Part shown: piece after piece, positions 12,547-24,308 of the stretch
How the letters are laid out: each line of letters opens with the position of its first letter
How positions within the stretch are numbered: position 1 is the first letter of the stretch
Source: Tetrapyrgos nigripes
Lineage: Eukaryota; Basidiomycota; Agaricomycetes; Agaricales; Campanellaceae
Length of the DNA stretch: 64,000 bases
NCBI GenBank assembly: GCA_013368315.1
Contig: JAACJM010000025.1
Span: forward strand, 124,001-188,000
Direction: 5' to 3'
Notes under the pieces: generated by a model
What the model was told of the DNA's origin: nothing
What the model saw: the letters and a program-made list of their open reading frames with translations, nothing else
Databases searched by the model: none
Position numbers and translations under genes: made by a program

Positions 12547-12792
12547 GGTTTGAAGAGTTGGGTTTACACGCAGTAGCGCTGGGCCTTTTAACATCAGAGG
12601 AGAATGATATCATTGTATAGAGAACAAGGTTCGGACCTTTTCAGAACGAGTGTCAAGGTCGTCGGTGGTGGGAGATACGGTGTGTTAAGCATGGTTTGAA
12701 GAGTTGGGTTTACACGCAGTGGCGCTGGGCCTTTTAACATCAGAGGAGAATGATATCATTGTATAGAGAACAAGGTTCGGACCTTTTCAGAA
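12525..12792. repeat. Tandem duplication of the P450 5' end and leader
   Basis: The segment 12525-12646 recurs at 12671-12792 (122 bp each) with one visible mismatch (AGTAGCG versus AGTGGCG) and a 24-bp spacer. Each copy contains the P450 ATG, its first seven or so codons and the upstream leader, so the second copy is an orphan start region upstream of the gene. Confidence 0.95.
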
Positions 12793-15700
12793 TGTACCCC
12801 ACTTCTCAACTTCCAGCTTTAAGGTTTAAGGGATCAGCTTACCCAGTCGGCGAGACGCCGCTTAAATTCCTGAGACGTGAATATATAAGGCGACTAGAAT
12901 TCGCCACCTCATAAATATAGAACGGCTACCATATCCTTGCACGCTTTCACAGCATTGGGCTCGCTATCTCATGGAACAGCGGAACAGAAGGAAGACCGTA
13001 TGTGAACGAGAAGATTGCTGGATATCTTGGATTCGATTTGAAATGTCTGATTAAGTTTGAACCAATGCAATGGCACGACACGTTCGTTCAGATTGTCAGT
13101 GATACTACACTCAGCATACGATCCATCTAAACATCAGATACGGACACACAACTGGCCAAGCTCATCCCATTCACATTTTCCCGGAGCGGTGCAATCTACA
13201 ATCTACTTCAGCTCCAATATTACGAGGCCGAAGAATGAGGACGAGTTCTTTACACTGCGTTTCCGCGTGTGGCTATGTTGAGTTTGTCCCGATTTCCTCC
13301 GTCTGTCTCGATCAAATTTCTTTCCGATTTTCTCCGGTAATAGAGAATATGCGCCCCTATTCTTGTAAGTATTCCCTTTTCAAGAGCTCAAGGGCTGTAT
13401 CTTCTTCTCATGTATATTGATTATAGCTCTGAGCCTCTGATTCTACACAATGATATACACTCTAGTACTTTTCTCAGAAATTGAACCAGCAATATCTGTT
13501 TTTCATTGAATATCTTCACTGGAGTGTGGTCTAGCATCTTAAATTTGAATTCACTGGACTCGTTTCCGCCACGCTTAGCGCTGGCTCACACCCCTTCATC
13601 CCACTGCTCAACTATTTATAGCCTTAAAATTCAAAGGATCAGCTGAAAATAGCAAGACGCCATTAGTACTTTTTCGGGCTTTTGTCAGTAAGTATTTGCC
13701 CCCTCGTCATGGTCTGCCGAATTCTCACCATTTCCACGTCATTGCGCTCCCAATCTCATAGAGTCGTGGAACAGAGAGAAGACAACTTGATAAAAAATGA
13801 CCGAACTGATCGCTGTAAGTGGAGTTGCGTTACGAGGCCCTTTAGGGTCTCGTTCTTATAACCTGACGCTCCTGCGTGTGGCTATGCTCGATGCGTCTCC
13901 TGTTCAGTCGGCAAGCTCCGGTCATGCCGGTATGCCGTTTCTTCATTACTGGTGCCATTTCATCACCGGTCACCAGCTGTTGCCGCAAAAATGTGTGGTC
14001 TGCAACGCCCATTTGACGTCCATCATCCTTTACACTTGCTCATCGCTGCTCACCATCCATGAGGGTTACAGTGTTACGAGGTCCTTTAGGGACTTGTTCT
14101 GATAACCTGACACACCGAAAAGACAAAAATATCCGCTCGACGGATAGATCACATCACTACTACTGATATAAGATATAGAAGAAGTGAACCACATACGGAT
14201 ATTATTGAGGAAAATGACCTGTCATATAGCGATCCTTCAGAAAGTTTTTATGAAAGCTATCAAGCTGTTACGGGCCATTTTCATCAGGGAAATCCTCAAA
14301 GGTACTTTCATGCATGAAAACACGTAAAATTGTGTGATTATGCAAATTATGCACCTCATGCAAGTCCCCCGATAAGATACATAAGTTATACACAATTATG
14401 CAACAGAAGGCATAGGTTATACTCCGTTACTCGCAATAGTCCAGTGATATTCATACCCAGACAATCACATACACACCCAGCACTAACCAATATTCATTGG
14501 CCAAAAGTTAGTTCAGAAAGGTCAAAATTTCGAGGGACCAGGAAACTCATTTGGAAACGAAAGGTTTTCGTGCTTCAGAAATCTATCGGAAGTGGATCCG
14601 AGCCAATTGAATCGCTTGCCGAGGCTTCGGAAATTTAAAGTTTTCGAATCCATTTTCGAGCACCAGAGATTTGATGTTTCCTAATTAACTTCTGGACACG
14701 GAATATTGGTTACTGCTGGGTGTGATAGTGGTCACAATTGACACAAGCAAAGCAATATGAACAAGTAAAAAGTCATATATTGGCAAGGGCTACTGCGCAC
14801 AATGATAGTTCCTAGCTATAATATCTATCCTACACCTACATATCCCACAACGGTATTCACACAACTTGACTACCATAGCCCAACAAGGGCCTGAACAAAT
14901 ACAACGTGTCAACTAAGAACACTTACCACTGTACCAAAACATTGACGAGGGTCAGCATGTGTCAACGCAAAAAAAAAAAAGCACATACTTATCGGGGTCC
15001 TGAACAGGTACGATGCACAGTGACAAAATTCTGGTGAGCAATGGAAGTTAATGACAAGCACGAGCCTACGAGACAGCGAACAGAAAACATACCTCGATAG
15101 TTACTACAAACAAACCCTACCCTCACTCAGCAAAGTAAGAACGACTTGAAGGATCTACAGCTTCAAAGTCAGTGAGCCTCAATGCGAAAGATTGTGGACG
15201 TACCTGAGCCTACACGCTGTTCGCCAATAAAAACTATTGTTCAGCGAGAAAGGATAAAGCCGGGTAACACAAACGTACATGCAACGACTGAGTACCCGCC
15301 ATGACACTTTGTGATTCCCTTCGTCAAGCAGCTGCTTCTAGCCCCTGCTTTCTTGCACTTTCCGCTCAAAGGCTGAGTCAATTTTTAGAACGGCTGTCTG
15401 TGATCGAACTATGTCATATACATCGTCGTATTGATTGCAATGCTCCGAACAAGCTACTCAAACGTGTACGAGCTGAATTGATGGGTCTCACGCGGTGTCT
15501 GGGAAGGGTCAGAACCCGATTTGGTTCTGGCTAGAACCTAATGGGGAAATAAGACAAATCATGATGGTTCTGCGTCATTTGGTGGCCGGTGAACCATGCA
15601 AATTAGGTGTTTTTTGCCTCCAAGGAGGCTTCACTGTTCAGAGACTACTTGTATACATTGTAGATGTTTGTAGATGTTATTTTGCAATGGAATTTCCATT

Positions 15701-15893
15701 TATTTGTTCATTTCTTTTGAAATATTTCTTACCTACTGGACAAAGACAGACAAATCACTAAAAATGTGGTGATGCATATCTGAGAGCCACAACATCTGAT
15801 ATTGGAGAAAATCTACATTTCTTGTTTCTTGATAGCTATGCTAGTGTGTCTAATATTTCAGATGTTCAAATGTTATTCAAAATTCAAGGATAC
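12793..15893. other. Gene-poor region with relic repeats
   Basis: No coding gene is supported. There is an imperfect 39-bp direct repeat beginning GTTACGAGG (13829-13867 and 14073-14111), with TTTAGGG and ATAACCTGAC shared. There is also an AT-rich segment near 14283-14420 (TGCATAATT-like motifs) that resembles, in inverted orientation, a segment at 18020-18105. Confidence 0.5.
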
Positions 15894-16256
15894 AAAAAAA
15901 AAAATACTACAGTGATTCATAGCCACTTTGTAAATACAATCGGTCCATGAATAGGAAGCTATAGAATACACAGAGAGGTTCACATTGTATGAAAACATCA
16001 CCTGCAAGATGTGAAGCTCTTTTTATATTGCTTATTTTGTAGGATTTGTGCAGTTGGAAGCATGCTGCAGGTGACAAAAAATTCATATATAGGGGCTTGA
16101 ACAGTTCATTTTCATTTGTGGGACATTGTACTAGAAAATAAATGCTTAGGGCAAGCATCCGCTGTGACAAAAAGAATATTACAGAACTGTACAAAATGTG
16201 GATTGAACTTGTGACCTCTCGGTCTGGAGGTCACAATATAACCACTAGGCTACCAG
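15894..16256 (-). mobile_element. tRNA-derived SINE
   Basis: On the minus strand the head contains an A box TAGCCTAGTGG (16252-16242) and a B box GTTCAATCC (near 16208-16200), with a strongly self-complementary arm GTGACCTC/GAGGTCAC between them. The body runs about 300 bp without a coding frame and ends in a run of 11 T (A on the plus strand, 15894-15904). An RNA polymerase III promoter plus homopolymer tail defines a SINE. I could not find a clear target duplication. Confidence 0.6.
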
Positions 16257-16306
16257 AAGAATGCCAATGGCCCAATTCTCTGGTTCATGTCGCGCATGGC
16301 TAATTT

Positions 16307-17172
16307 TTGAAAAAAATAAATTTTCCCAGGCATGGCAAGAGAGCCGAATTGATAGCCAATTTCATTGTTGACAATCTCGTTATTACTGATACTTTTCTGT
16401 TGCCCATCGCTGAACACGAGTACCATGCACACTATCTCTTTGTAGACCAGAAGCTTGGAGCAGGTTTCAACCATATTTTTGGTGAAAAGGTACTGTATGG
16501 TGTAATCCGACCTGGAATGATTAAGGATTATAATCATTGGCTTCTCAATCCTGACAATGCACATCTTATTACCCGTTCATTCGAGTCTCTGGACTCTATA
16601 GCCGAATTTATTACATCAATCCCAGTCAAAACCAGGACGAAATACGACGTCGTTGAATACCACGTTCATACACAAGATTTTCAGGTCGATCTCCAATATT
16701 CGCGTTGTCACTCCGAACGTTCTCAACGCGGATGGCGTCATCGTCCACCCTTCGGAATACCACAACGTCTTCATGCCTGGCACACAATTTGCCGTCGTTT
16801 TCTGGGTCCGATTGTAAGTTTCTCTCAGCCTAATGCCTCTTTCACCTATCTGATCTTCACTTTAGTGCCGATTTTGGTACACCAACCGGTCACCTCAATA
16901 TATCCATGCTACACGAACTTCCGGCAACAACTGCGCAGCTTCACAAATTCTACGATGTCATATTCCGTGATTACCCTGATGCACCTCCGTCTCCGTGCAA
17001 ACGTCTTCATACCTCGGACAACGATTGCGCTGAAAACCCGAGCTCCGATACTGAAGACGGTCACTCCGACTCTGATGAAGCTCCGTCTCCTTCTAAAAAA
17101 TTGAAAGGAGTCGCCAAAAACACTCGTGCCAGGCGTTCTTCGTCTACCAAAACTTCAAAAGGTTCTAAATGA
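16307..17172 (+). CDS. Unrecognised protein with acidic, lysine-rich C-terminus; probably frameshifted
   Basis: I do not recognise the family. An upstream block (16333-16690) reads well (VITDTFLLPIAEHEYHAHYL). A second block in the +1 frame (from about 16680) reads HPSEYHNVFMPGTQFAVVFW and splices at 16813/16866 in the correct phase to the final exon. That exon encodes KFYDVIFRDYPDAP, then a Ser/Asp/Glu-rich stretch and a basic tail ending SKGSK. The first two blocks cannot be joined in frame by an intron I can see, so a single-base frameshift or truncation by the adjacent SINE is likely. The charge pattern of the tail suggests a nuclear protein, which is inference only. Confidence 0.45.
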
Positions 17173-17222
17173 TGTTTCACTCACTTCCCTCACCTACTTA
17201 CTTCACTTCGTTATTCCTTCCC

Positions 17223-17331
17223 GCTCTTGTAAACTTGTAACAGTACTCGTTGGTCTTCTAGTTCTTGTAAACCTGTAACACTACTCACTTCTCTTCCTCA
17301 TATATCTTCTGGTTCTCGTAAACCTGTAACA
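17223..17331 (+). repeat. Three copies of a 20-nt motif in a presumptive 3' UTR
   Basis: GTTCTYGTAAACCTGTAACA occurs at 17261-17280 and 17312-17331, and a close variant at 17223-17242, just after the stop at 17172. The RNA would contain repeated UGUAAA, resembling Puf-protein core sites. Confidence 0.6.
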
Positions 17332-18404
17332 ATGCTTATTTCTGTTATGTCTATACAAATACTTTGTTATATAACATGTCACTAAGTGAAGCGAGTCTCA
17401 GTATATAAGGCGTGTCTGCCTATACTACCTGGAGTCGGGGGTGGCGCACCTGTGCGCCGTTGAGATCTATTGTGGCAACTGTACAGTTCTGCAGCGGAGT
17501 TTCAATAACTCTATTCGGAAGAGCGTGCGGCTTCTTCCTTCAGGTTAGGGTTAAATTACTTCAAAGTTCGCGAACGCGAATAAAGAACTGTCCGGACTAG
17601 TGCGGCCCTCTTCACGTCTAATGAGCTGTTATGTATGCACTCCCTATTCTTGTTCACTGGTCATTTTTGTTGTCGGCTGGCTATTTTCTCAAGCTGTTTG
17701 AAGAATTTTTGTCGTTGCGCAATGTTGGTAGTATACGCTTGCTTCAAGAAGATTTCTTTTCTACATTCTCAGGCTTGCAGTTGTCTCGTCCACTTGTTCT
17801 CTTTGCTTACGTTTATCTTGAAGGATATCTTAATTCTGATTAGTTGTGTCTCAATGTTATATGCTCAAAACCATGATTGAGGCTGATTTTGACCAACCAC
17901 CTGTGAGCAATATTTCATGACTTTTTGAGACAACGTTGTGCATCTATTGTTCAAGAGAGTGCATGAGGATTCACTAGGTGAATTAGTTATACAAAAGCTA
18001 TGCAGTATGTGGTATGGATTTTACACAATTATACATTTTCATGCCAACATTGCATAATTATGCTCTTTTTGCATGAAGATGCTCTAAGCATTTCCCTGAT
18101 GTTCCGTATATATACGTCGTGCAGCTTCAACGAAGAAGCAATAGAGTCTGTATATCAGAGTCAGAACTGTTTAAGGGCTAGCAGTATGCTCAAGATTGCA
18201 TTTTGAAGATGGGTAGATGTGTTCGTATTCATGACTGGGAAACTGGTACAATGGCAAGGCGATGATGATGGTTGAAGAGAAAGCCGAAAATGGTCACGTT
18301 GAGAAAGAAGACGCTTCCACCGCCAACCACCACCGTCATCGACGCTACATCCCCAATCCATTCACACTAAGCCCTTTCTCTTCCCGTCGTGAAACCTAGC
18401 CGCG
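17332..18404. other. Intergenic, possible LTR relic
   Basis: Near 17401-17610 a TATATAAGG, a following leader and an AATAAAG signal resemble the promoter/polyadenylation part of an LTR, but no boundaries are visible. 18020-18105 is the partner of the inverted AT-rich repeat at 14283-14420. No gene is supported. Confidence 0.35.
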
Positions 18405-18835
18405 ATGGTCTGCCCATGCTGTGGTGGTATCAAACCTTACAGAAGTCACTGCGACTCAGGAAACGTGTCTGCTCGCATCAAATTCAACAGCATACTACGA
18501 ACTTTCTCCCTCTCTCCTTCCTCAGCTCTGCAGGTCCAGCAGGACGTCGAGAATGAGATACGAGGGTTTGTTTTGGAAATGTCTCAACTCCGTTCGAGTT
18601 GTTGGCTCGCATCTTTGTAGCCGTCTGTGATGGACATCCGATAATGTTTGATATCGGGGTGCCAGAGAGGATTGGGCGCCTTCCGTTCACGCTGGCTTTA
18701 GTGTGCAGCGGCTGGCATCAGATTGTCATTGACATCCCACAACTATGGAGTAACCTGATGCTCCTATACGGATCCGCTTTTTGGGCCACTCGTTCTCGTC
18801 TTGAAAAAAACCGCTTAGGCTCTGTCTTGGGATGA
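18405..18835 (+). pseudogene. F-box protein relic
   Basis: An N-terminal CxxC block (MVCPCCGG) is followed, in another frame, by a typical Agaricomycete F-box core: PFELLARIFVAVCDG (about 18589-18633), then LVCSGWHQIVIDIPQLWSNL. The pieces lie in different frames, and the frame closes at 18835 soon after the F-box core, where a leucine-rich region would be expected. I infer a decayed gene; functional relatives feed substrates to SCF ubiquitin ligases. Confidence 0.55.
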
Positions 18836-19296
18836 TTCCAAAATCAGGTGGAGGCGATTTGCTGCCACGAATGCTTCGGGGACTTCGATTGAGACCCATT
18901 TTATACATAGCTAAAGACGAAGCGGGGTCGATAGAGGCTGGACAAACGGTCGAGCATTAGTCCTCGTTGTCGTGAAAGTTAGTATAAGAAAGTCTGGGAT
19001 CAGTACTTAGATAACTTATAATTACAACTTACTTGCGACTTCCCGCCTTGCAAATTTCTTCTGAAACAAGTCTCTTTCTACTCTTTCTTAGGATCCGGGT
19101 CAGTTTTTACTCTTTTGCATCTTTTACGGTCACGAGGCTCTGCCTTATTTTGGGAAATCTACAAAAATGTTGCGAACTGCCTCATGGTTGGCATCTGGAG
19201 TCATGATACTCAAAGGAGCCTTGCTTTCAATACAAGTTCCATAAAGAACCTGCGCAAGAAACCACAAACCTTATCATTCACAATGTTAAAACAAGC

Positions 19297-19375
19297 TCAC
19301 GTGCAAACGACACTTTCTGTTGCGCGCTCTTGACATCTTTCATCTGCAGCCCCCATCACGTGCAAACGACACTTT
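19297..19375. promoter_or_regulatory. 20-bp direct repeat with CACGTG upstream of the NLR gene
   Basis: TCACGTGCAAACGACACTTT occurs perfectly at 19297-19316 and 19356-19375, ending 30 bp before the NLR start codon. CACGTG is the E-box core bound by fungal bHLH factors (Cbf1/Pho4 type). The two copies at such short range suggest an operator-like site, though they could lie in the 5' leader. Confidence 0.55.
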
Positions 19376-19405
19376 GGTTGTACGTTCCTGGATATCAGTT
19401 CAAAC

Positions 19406-22400
19406 ATGCCGTCCAAAAAACGAACAGTATTGCAGAGACTCAAGAAGAAAATTTTGAATGTCGAAAAGAACCGAGGTTGGGCCTGCATATTATAAAGTTG
19501 GAATGCGTACTAAACTTCTCACTAAGGAATTACAAACCTGGAGGCCCTAGAGCCTTCAAGCGCACAGGAAGCCACCTTGCAGTCTATATCTTCCAAAAGT
19601 ACTCCTCAGTATGTGTCTCCTGACTCTTGCTGAAGGCACAGGGTGATAAAATTGACATGATTGAAACAGCACTCAGAATGTGAATACGAGGTTACCCGAG
19701 GATGTCAATGTGTATGAGCTTTTCTTTCAATTTACTGGACATGCAGCCAGCTGATAAGAAATAATTTTCTATATTACACTTGCTTATAGCTCTAATCTAG
19801 GGTAAGCCTCTACCAATGAGTTTAGAGACATTCTGCAAGAGGCTGATATACAAAAATAGTGATATTACAGAGAGACATGCTTCTCAAAATGAGAACAACA
19901 ATAGCATTGTACCAGCAGTAGGGCAACCTACCATTGGGTATGTCAATTTAAATCAATCATAACTTACAAGCCTTAACTGAAAAAAAATTGCAGCATACTT
20001 GAGCATGCTCATCATTTTTCATTTAAGGATAGTACAATGAATGTACTGGCAGGCAACCAGTATAACACCATAGGGTCTCTGAAAGGTAAAATATAACTTT
20101 AGCTTGTATGTATCATAGATATTTAATATGCCTTGTATACTTTATACAGAAATTATCACCAAGTTGAATCCTTCTACAAGTGCATTCCATGAAGTTGGTC
20201 AAAGAGCAAAATGCATTGAAGGAACCAGAACCAAAATTCTGGATAATATCATGAACTGGGCTGAAAATGGTTCATCAACCACCATGGCAGGTTACTGGAT
20301 GTGTGGCATGGCTGGGACTGGAAAAAGCACTATTGCCCAAACTGTGTGCTTGCAGCTTAAAAGAAAGGGGTTGTTAGGTGGAGAATTCTTCTGCTCTCGA
20401 CAAATTGAAGAATGCCATGATTATCACAAGGTTATTCCAACAATTGCATATCAGCTGGCCAGCTGTAATGCTGAATATCAACAGGCACTTTGTGATGTTC
20501 TCAATGAGGATCTACAGTTAGCTTTTAAAGAGCCTCAATACCAAGTCACCAAGCTTTTGATTGATCCTTGGAAAAATGCTGTTAAGGGAAGAAAATCCAC
20601 ATTCTTGGCATCAGTAATAGTTATTGATGCATTGGATGAATGCAGAGACATTTCCCTGGTACTAGAATTTATTGTCCCTGCAATCAAGAAGCAAGAGTTG
20701 CCAGGATTAAAATTTTTTCTGACTAGCCGCCCAGAACAACATATCAAAAAACATTTTGATCTTGATGCAGTCCAACAAGAGAGATTGTATTTGCAGAGAT
20801 TTTATCTGCACAATGTGGAAAAAAGCATTGTCAAGAAGGATATCTCCCTGTTCCTTGAGAATGGTCTCATAGGACTTGGCATTTCCAAGGACAAGCTAGA
20901 TATTTTGGTGGAGAGATCTGGTGCACTATTTATCTATGCTGCTACTCTTGTCAAATATCTGACTAGTGGTGGTCACCGTGCCTCCTCTAGATTGGAAAAA
21001 GTTTTGAATGTCAAAGGCTCTCCAGATAAGATACAGACACAGATGTTGGATGAGCTTTATACACAAATTCTTTCAGATTCACTTGATAAGCTTTCTCCTG
21101 AGGAGAAAGATCAAAGCATCAAGGTCATACACACTGCAATAATGACAGGCACACCTGTATCATGCCAAATCATTGCAGACCTGCTAGGCTATAAATTGCA
21201 GGATGTTAAAGCAACAATATCAGAAATGCAATCGGTGCTGTATACTAGTGGACCTGAGGAAGTCATTTATACCTTTCATGCATCATTTGCAGACTATATA
21301 ACCTCAAAAGACAGGGCTGAAGATTTGCATTGCAATGCATCAGAACATCATAGTGTACTTGCAAGAGGATGTCTTGATCAGATGGAGAGAAAGCTTCATT
21401 TCAATATATGCAGTCTTCCCTCATCCTTTTTAAGTGATAGTAAAGTTGCTGGGCTTAATGAAGCAATTACTCAGAAATTAGGGGGAGCAGTTCGGTATTC
21501 ATGCATTTTTTGGGGGTACCATCTGACAGAAGGGGAGAAACTTAATGTAGGAATGGAGAAGTTTCTCCAAAAGAAGATATTATTCTGGATTGAGGCAATG
21601 AATCTTATGGGAAAGATGTCTGAGTGCATCAGGACACTGGACTTGGTGTTGAAAGTAAGCTTTTGGAATTATTTTGATAGAACACTGACTTATCCTAAAT
21701 CACAGAAAGGCCAATTTCAGGAAATACAACAGAGACAGCACACACTGCAATTCCGAGACATGGCAAATGTGTTTGCATTGAGTGTTGTCAAGGAAATGAC
21801 TCCACATCTATATATAAGTATACTTCCGTTCTACCCAGCTATCAGTAACAGTTTTGGTAGACAAGTCAAAGTCAACACTGACATAAAATATACTCAAAGT
21901 GTGGGATGTTGGGATACAGCTTCAAAAGTCTGGGATATCAGTATATCTTCTGATGGAGGCAGGATTGTGTCTGGGTCAGATGACAGAACGGTGAGGATCT
22001 GGGATGCACAAACTGGGACTGCCATTGGAGAGCCACTCCAGGGACATGAAGATGAGGTCCTATCAGTGGCTTTCTCTCCTGATGGAGCCAGGATTGTGTC
22101 TGGGTCTTATGACAGAACAGTGAGGATCTGGGATGCACAAACTGGGACTGCCATTGGAGAGCCACTCCAGGGACATGAAGACCGGGTCCAATCAGTGGCT
22201 TTCTCTCCTGATGGAGCCAGGATTGTATCTGGGTCTTATGACACAATGGTGAGGATCTGGGATGCACAAACTGGGACTGCCATTGGAGAGCCACTCGAGG
22301 GACATGAAGACTGGGTCCGATCAGTGGCTTTCTCTCCTGATGGAGCCAGGATTGTGTCTGGGTCTTATGACAGAACAGTGAGGGTCTGGGATGCACAAAC

Positions 22401-24096
22401 TGGGGCTGCCATTGGAGAGCCACTCCAGGGACATGAAGATGAGGTCCTATCAGTGGCTTTCTCTCCTGATGGAGCCAGGATTGTGTCTGGGTCTTATAAC
22501 AGAACAGTGAGGATCTGGGATGCACAAAATGGGACTGCCATTGGAGAGCCACTCCAGGGACATGAAGACTGGGTCCAATCAGTGGCTTTCTCTCCTGATG
22601 GAGCCAGGATTGTGTCTGGGTCTTATGACAGAACAGTGAGGATCTGGGATGCACAAACTGGGACTGCCATTGGATTGCCACTCCAGGGACATGAAGACTG
22701 GGTCCAATCAGTGGCTTTCTCTCCTGATGGAGCCAGGATTGTGTCTGGGTCTTATGACAGAACAGTGAGGATCTGGGATGCACAAACTGGGACTGCCATT
22801 GGAGAGCCACTCCAGGGACATGAAGACCGGGTCCAATCAGTGGCTTTCTCTCCTGATGGAGCCAGGATTGTGTCTGGGTCTTCAGACAGAACAGTGGGGA
22901 TCTGGGATGCACAAAGTGGGACTGCCATTGGAGAGCCACTCCAGGGACATGAAGATGAGGTCATATCAGTGGCTTTCTCTCCTGATGGAGCCAGGATTGT
23001 GTCTGGGTCTTATGACAGAACAGTGAGGATCTGGGATGCACAAACTGGGACTGCCATTGGAGAGCCACTCCAGGGACATGAAGACTGGGTCCAATCAGTG
23101 GCTTTCTCTCCTGATGGAGCCAGGGTTGTATCTGGGTCTTCAGACAGAACAGTGAGGATCTGGGATGCACAAGCTGGGGCTGCCATTGGAGAGCCACTCC
23201 AGGGACATGCAGACTGGGTCCTATCAGTGGCTTTCTCTCCTGATGGAGCCAGGATTGTGTCTGGGTCTTATGACAGAACAGTGAGGATCTGGGATGCACA
23301 AACTGGGACTGCCATTGGAGAGCCACTCCAGGGACATGAAGACCGGGTCCAATCAGTGGCTTTCTCTCCTGATGGAGCCAGGATTGTGTCTGGGTCTTAT
23401 GACAGAACAGTGAGGATCTGGGATGCACAAACTGGGACTGCCATTAGAGAGCCACTCCAGGGACATGAAAACTGGGTCCACTCAGTGGCTTTCTCTCCTG
23501 ATGGAGCCAGGGTTGTGTCTGGGTCTTCAGACAGAACAGTGAGGATCTGGGATGCACAAACTGGGACTGCCATTGGGGAACCACTCCAGAGGCATAAACA
23601 CTGGGTCCAATCAGTGGCTTTCTCTCCTGATGGAGCCAGGATTGTGTCTGGGTCTTATGACAGAACAGTGAGGATCTGGGATGCACAAACTGGGACTGCC
23701 ACTGGAGAGCCACTCCAGGGACATGAAAGCTGGGTCCAATCAGTGGCTTTCTCTCCTGATGGAGCCAGGATTGTGTCTGGATCAGATGACAGAGCTGTGA
23801 CAATTTCTCACACTGGTTCTAGCTTATCTCATAAATGTGAGTGAGTATTGCCATTTATCAGGAGATCTAATCAATTTCCATCTTTATTTCTAGACAATCA
23901 ATGGTCCATTGATAAAGATGGATGGATCCAATTCCCTGGGATTGAATATGGTATTGTTTGGATTCCACATCAATACCACTCCACACTTTGTACTCTCCAG
24001 AATCCCATAATCATCTCCCAGAAAGGCTGCACTAAGCTTTCCTTTGATGAGGTAGTATATGGAAAGGACTGGGCTCAATGCTTCACAGATAAGTGA
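19406..24096 (+). CDS. NACHT-WD40 NLR-type protein with about 15 highly similar WD40 repeats
   Basis: This is a signal-transducing P-loop NTPase of the HET-E/HNWD-like NLR group. Exon 1 (19406-19475) encodes a basic start MPSKKRTVLQRLKKKILNVE and exon 2 is 19527-19608. Later small exons (about 19872-19938, 19995-20086) lead in phase to the main exon from about 20151 to 23836, and a last exon (23894-24096) ends CFTDK. Walker A is GMAGTGKST (about 20300-20335) and Walker B is VIVIDALDEC (about 20615-20645). After a helical region come 15 WD40 units of 43 residues, the first and last divergent. Known relatives sense non-self or pathogens and can trigger cell death; repeats form the recognition propeller. 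Exon boundaries between 19609 and 19871 are unresolved, and no death-effector domain is recognisable at the N-terminus. No stop interrupts it. Confidence 0.85.
21931..23805 (+). repeat. 129-bp tandem repeat array encoding WD40 units
   Basis: About 15 units of 129 bp are nearly identical in DNA (shared block GTGGCTTTCTCTCCTGATGG). Differences concentrate at a few codons: the residue after GHED (E, R or W), the residue between V and S in V-x-SVAF (L, Q, R, I, H), and the position in GS-[YSD]. This pattern shows ongoing unit exchange with localised diversification. Confidence 0.95.
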
Positions 24097-24308
24097 TCTT
24101 GATTTTAAATGTTGAACCTGTATATAAGATGTGAAATATATGATTTGTGACAAACTCTGAGACAAAGAAGTTCTGCAGAACATGAACAGCCTTGACTCAT
24201 TAATTACTTATCTAATGACATAGGAAAATGGAACCAGTTTGGGCCCGTGCTGAGAGATGGTGAGTACAAAGCCTGAGTTTGCAGGTGTGTAAAAACTACA
24301 CACCATTT

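Noticed and set aside
21938..23803. Long minus-strand open frames (up to 333 codons) opposite the WD40 array
   Set aside because: They mirror the 129-bp repeat exactly and arise because the repeat lacks stops in that frame; the plus strand has the WD40 protein.
21931..23805. Regular repeats as a CRISPR array
   Set aside because: Units are contiguous coding WD40 repeats with no unique spacers, in a eukaryotic genome.
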